27,589 nt of DNA from Methanobacterium sp. (lineage in GTDB: Archaea > Methanobacteriota > Methanobacteria > Methanobacteriales > Methanobacteriaceae). A program made the position numbers and the translations under genes. The DNA lies in NCBI GenBank assembly GCA_028700095.1, contig JAQVTJ010000009.1, positions 1-27,589 on the forward strand, given 5' to 3'. How positions within the stretch are numbered: the first letter of the stretch is position 1; each line of letters starts with the position of its first letter. The notes under the pieces were generated by a model that saw only the letters and a program-made list of their open reading frames with translations, had not been told where the DNA came from and did not search any database. This document shows, piece after piece, positions 24,715-27,589 of this stretch.

Positions 24715-25362
24715 ATGGTCACAGCAATTATTATGGCAGGTGGAAAAGGCACAAGAATGGGAGGTAAAATAGAAAAACCACTTATTGAACTAGGAGGAAT
24801 GCCTATGATACAACATGTTATTAATACATTGTTAAATTCCAAAGGTATTTCAGATATAACTATTTTAACAAGTCCTAACACACCTAAAACTTCTAAATAT
24901 GCCTATAAAAGAGGATATTCTGTTTTTAAAACACCAGGAATAGGTTATATTGAAGATTTACAATATTATATTTCCCAATGTTTTCCACATAACTTTAATA
25001 AGATATTATTAACTATTACAGCTGATTTGCCTTTGATAACAACTGAAATTATAGATCTAATATTATTGGAATATAAAAAATCAAAAAAACCTGCAATGTG
25101 TATAGCTGTTCCAGTTGAATTATTTAAGAAAAATGGTTTGAAGCCCAGTATTGTTCTTGGAGATGTGGTTCCGTCGGGATTAAATATATTAAGAAGTAAA
25201 AACAAGCAACAAGATGAGGAAGTTGTTAAATTAGAGAAAATTGAATTGGCCGTAAATATTAATAGCTGTGATGACATAGTAGATTTAGAGAATGTTTTAA
25301 ATAACAGAGGGTTAAAAAATTTAGGTGATTATAAATGGTTGTTGAAGAGAGAAAACTTATAA
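24715..25362 (+). CDS. cobY: GTP:adenosylcobinamide-phosphate guanylyltransferase CobY
   Basis: A 215-residue nucleotidyltransferase matching archaeal CobY, which transfers GMP from GTP to adenosylcobinamide-phosphate during nucleotide-loop assembly of cobamides. The N-terminal signature AIIMAGGKGTRMGGKIEKPL (4-23) is the GTP-binding loop. ITADLPLIT (about residues 102-110) holds the metal-binding Asp, and KPSIVLGDVVPSGLNIL is characteristic of CobY rather than MobA or IspD. It follows mmp14 by 33 bases and overlaps the PRC-barrel gene by 28 bases, so the three probably form an operon. The product feeds the cofactor of MtrA, which explains the placement. Confidence 0.93.
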   Translation: MVTAIIMAGGKGTRMGGKIEKPLIELGGMPMIQHVINTLLNSKGISDITILTSPNTPKTSKYAYKRGYSVFKTPGIGYIEDLQYYISQCFPHNFNKILLTITADLPLITTEIIDLILLEYKKSKKPAMCIAVPVELFKKNGLKPSIVLGDVVPSGLNILRSKNKQQDEEVVKLEKIELAVNINSCDDIVDLENVLNNRGLKNLGDYKWLLKRENL

Positions 25363-25607
25363 AAGGGGAAGAAAAGGTCTGGAGTGAGATTAAAGGTTAT
25401 CAGGTAGCAACAAATAATGCTAGAATTCTAGGAGAACTTGAAGAACTGATAATTAACGGAAAAACCGGAAAGATAACTGATGTAGTTATTAAAGTTGAAA
25501 AAGGCAGAAATGTACATATAAAAGGTGCAAAGAAAAAAGGAGATAATTTATTAGTTCCTTTTGGTAAAGTGGAGAAAGTGGGTGAATTCATAATAATCTC
25601 AGAATAA
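25335..25607 (+). CDS. PRC-barrel domain protein
   Basis: A 90-residue basic protein consisting of one PRC-barrel: WSEIKGYQVATNNARILGEL then EELIINGKTGKITDVVIK, then NLLVPFGKVEKVGEFIII. The ATG at 25335 has AGGTGAT at 25323-25329, so the 28-base overlap with the end of cobY is real and implies translational coupling. PRC-barrels bind RNA or protein partners; archaeal single-domain members include adaptors in cell division (CdpB of haloarchaea), but I cannot assign a role here. Coupling to cobY may only reflect operon economy. Confidence 0.85.
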   Translation: MVVEERKLIKGEEKVWSEIKGYQVATNNARILGELEELIINGKTGKITDVVIKVEKGRNVHIKGAKKKGDNLLVPFGKVEKVGEFIIISE

Positions 25608-25680
25608 GACCCACATTATATTTTATTAAATATTTATTTACATAAAATATTATCATTTTTTAAAGAATTAACCTAAAATA

Positions 25681-25716
25681 AAAAAAGATATATATATATA
25701 TATATATATCTTTTTT
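25681..25716. terminator. Perfect 36-base palindrome, A6G-(AT)11-CT6
   Basis: A run of six A and a G, eleven AT repeats, then C and six T form a perfect inverted repeat between two convergent genes. It can act as an A/T hairpin with a T-run in either direction, ending the cobY/PRC-barrel transcript and the sufCB transcript. The AT repeat could vary in length between strains. Confidence 0.55.
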
Positions 25717-25818
25717 ATAATTTTAGATATTTAATATATAAATAAAAGAAAATTATATGTGGAGAAATTTTTATAATTAATTCTCCATAAATATTTAAGA
25801 TGGGATATATATTTTTTT

Positions 25819-27039
25819 TTACATTCCTTGAATACTTAGATCTATCATTTTCTGGGTTTCTGTAGCTAATTCAGGAGGTAACCCTGCAATATCCATGCTT
25901 AAAAATCCTTTTACAATCATTGATGCAGCTTCATCTTCTGTAAGTCCTCTTGACATGAGATAAAGTACTTCTTCTTCTGCAATTTTACCTACAGCTGCCT
26001 CATGTGAAAGTTCAAGATCTGTTGAACTACCTTCAAGTTCTGGAACAGAGTATATAAGTGAATCATCTGAAAGTACCAGTCCCATACACTCTAAATGGCC
26101 TCTTACATCAGAAGTTTTCCCTGCAAGATGTCCTCTTGTATAAATCTGGGATTCATCCTTGGAAACTGCACGGGTTATCATTTCAGCACTAGAGCCTTTA
26201 CCTGTGAGAATGGCCCTGGATCCAGTGTCAATAATAGAATCTTTTTGACCACCTAATATTGACTGGAAAACTACTTTAGAATTTTCACCCTGACAATATG
26301 CTGTTGGATATGTCTGTATTGTATTTACTGGACTTGTAAGTATATAATTACTAATATATGTTGTGTTATCTTCAAGTATTATACCTGTTCTTGGTCTAAC
26401 TTCAACCTGCTCTGCCCAGTTATGTACCATTGTAAAGGTTATTTTTGCACCTTTTTTTAGATAGAATTCAGAAACACCAACATGCATTGCAGATTGTACA
26501 TCACTACCTGTTGAACATCCTGTTATAATATGAAGTTCTGAATTTTCTTCTGCAATTATTATATTATGAGCTGTTTGAGCAACTTTTTCATCACCTATAA
26601 ACATACAGGCCTGTACAGGTAACACTTCTTTAGTACCTGGAAGTGATCTTATAAAGTAACCTCCAGGCTCTCCAAGAGCGGTTTTTGCAGTGTATTTATC
26701 TGTATCTACAGGTACAGCATTCCATAAATAATCTTTAACCCAATTATATTTTTCTAATGCTTGTGGTAAGCCCATAAGTTCTATTGATTCAGATTGGCAA
26801 TTACTGCATACTTTGGACTGGTCTATTTGTAAAAATGAACCTGCCCTACCTGTGCCAGCTGGATCAACTCCTACTTTTAGTAGGGCTTTTTGATCTTTAT
26901 TGGATAGATCACTTAGAGATTCAATTTCTTCATGTTCTCCTGGTTCTTCACCTTCAAACTCTTCTATTTCAACATCAGATCCCAGGGTCGCTTTCTTTTT
27001 TTTAGCCTTTTCAGCACGTTCTAATGTATTCCGCAACAT
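25819..27039 (-). CDS. sufB: SufB/SufD-like Fe-S scaffold protein (SmsB type)
   Basis: A 406-residue SufBD-family protein, the scaffold on which Fe-S clusters are built with the ATPase SufC. The right-handed beta-helix core spans about residues 130-340. The C-terminal signature DLELSHEAAVGKI followed by EEEVLYLMSRGLTEDEA is diagnostic. Before the core lie a highly charged, acidic N-terminus (lysine-rich then EEFEGEEPGEHEE) and a CSNC pair at about residues 78-81. As only one SufB/D gene is visible next to sufC, it fits the archaeal two-component SufCB (SMS) system. ATG 27039 is preferred to GTG 27048 because GGGTG lies upstream at the proper distance. The end of sufC overlaps the start by about 20 bases. 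Confidence 0.92.
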   Translation of the reverse strand: MLRNTLERAEKAKKKKATLGSDVEIEEFEGEEPGEHEEIESLSDLSNKDQKALLKVGVDPAGTGRAGSFLQIDQSKVCSNCQSESIELMGLPQALEKYNWVKDYLWNAVPVDTDKYTAKTALGEPGGYFIRSLPGTKEVLPVQACMFIGDEKVAQTAHNIIIAEENSELHIITGCSTGSDVQSAMHVGVSEFYLKKGAKITFTMVHNWAEQVEVRPRTGIILEDNTTYISNYILTSPVNTIQTYPTAYCQGENSKVVFQSILGGQKDSIIDTGSRAILTGKGSSAEMITRAVSKDESQIYTRGHLAGKTSDVRGHLECMGLVLSDDSLIYSVPELEGSSTDLELSHEAAVGKIAEEEVLYLMSRGLTEDEAASMIVKGFLSMDIAGLPPELATETQKMIDLSIQGM

Positions 27040-27589
27040 TCCACACACCCTTTAAATCCTTCCTTTCTAATATCTTCTAATATCTCATTCGGATCTCCAG
27101 AACAAGCTATTTTTCCATCTATCAGCACATGTGCTGTTTTTGCATTTACAAAGTTTAGTATATATCCTAAATGGGTTATTAGTAAACCTGATTTTTCACG
27201 TAGTCCTGGTTTTTTATTTTTATCCAATAGTATATTTATTTCCTCTGCAATGAGTTCTACATTTTCAATATCAACACCAGAATCTGGTTCATCGAACATT
27301 ATGAAATCTGGTTCTTGTGCTAAAAGTTGTAATATTTCAGATCTTTTAACTTCTCCACCTGAAAATCCTAGATTAACATCTCTTTCAAGGAATTGGTCTG
27401 TGAATTTAAGTTTTTCCGCAAGTGCCATTGTTTCAGGGTCAAGTTCATTTTGATTAGTGTGTATGCCTTTTTTACTTTTTTCTATCTGCAATAAATCTTT
27501 AAGTTTAACTCCTCTTATTGCAGGGGGATTTTGGAAACTTACACCTAAACCTAGTTCAATCCGTTCTGTTGTAGACATATGTGTTATAT
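27021..27589 (-). CDS. sufC: Fe-S assembly ATPase SufC (partial, 5' end outside window)
   Basis: The C-terminal 189 residues of SufC. The frame runs to the window edge as ...ITHMSTTERIELGLGVSFQN, the usual interior sequence of SufC, so the Met at 27578 is not the start; about 60-70 residues including Walker A lie outside. Visible are the Q-loop (SFQNPP), the ABC signature LGFSGGEVKRSEIL, Walker B with catalytic Glu (FIMFDEPDSGVD) and the H-loop (LLITHLGYIL). SufC hydrolyses ATP and drives cluster assembly on SufB. The tail ends EGFKGCVECCGIH, a Cys-rich C-terminus that overlaps the sufB start, indicating coupled translation. Confidence 0.95.
   Translation of the reverse strand, partial: ITHMSTTERIELGLGVSFQNPPAIRGVKLKDLLQIEKSKKGIHTNQNELDPETMALAEKLKFTDQFLERDVNLGFSGGEVKRSEILQLLAQEPDFIMFDEPDSGVDIENVELIAEEINILLDKNKKPGLREKSGLLITHLGYILNFVNAKTAHVLIDGKIACSGDPNEILEDIRKEGFKGCVECCGIH

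Overview
The window is a chromosomal segment of a hydrogen-dependent methanogen of the order Methanobacteriales. The evidence is a complete mcrBDCGA operon followed directly by mtrEDCBAFGH, plus several methanogen-specific genes (comB, mmp7, mmp10, mmp14). The very AT-rich spacers and AT-rich codon use of ordinary genes fit a gut lineage such as Methanosphaera (best guess) or Methanobrevibacter. From memory, the gene order resembles the Methanothermobacter region that holds mcr and mtr, so this looks like ancestral core synteny rather than an island. I see no mobile element, CRISPR array, rRNA or tRNA.

Layout. 1-5.1 kb: a possible 18-codon peptide gene with full expression signals, an Lrp/AsnC regulator, a DUF4013 membrane protein, tRNA methyltransferase Trm1, a DegT-type aminotransferase, and an MTH1187/YkoF-like (DUF77) gene broken by a frameshift. 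5.1-8.5 kb: a tRNA-thiolation-type PP-loop ATPase, a DUF1922 zinc ribbon, a TraB/PrgY membrane protein and comB (coenzyme M synthesis). 8.9-12.9 kb: an unrecognised gene overlapping mmp7 (an McrC paralogue), a metallophosphoesterase gene broken by an in-frame TGA and a frameshift, and mmp10 (radical-SAM methylase of McrA). 12.9-22.98 kb: the mcr promoter and leader, mcrBDCGA, a hairpin-T terminator, mtrEDCBAFGH and a second terminator. 23.2-25.6 kb: mmp14 (ASKHA-type ATPase), cobY (cobamide nucleotide loop) and a PRC-barrel protein. 25.6-27.6 kb: a palindromic convergent terminator, then sufB and the partial sufC of a two-gene Fe-S assembly system on the minus strand.

How it fits together. 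Nearly everything from comB to cobY serves the last two steps of methanogenesis: coenzyme M supply (ComB), methyl transfer to CoM (Mtr, with its corrinoid made through CobY), methane release (Mcr), Mcr maturation (Mmp10) and Mcr activation (McrC, Mmp7). The most attractive untested idea is that Mmp14, whose phosphate-1 motif resembles that of cobalamin-enzyme reactivases, is the ATP-dependent reactivator of Mtr. The Mmp7/McrC residue correspondence and the two broken genes are directly readable from the sequence.
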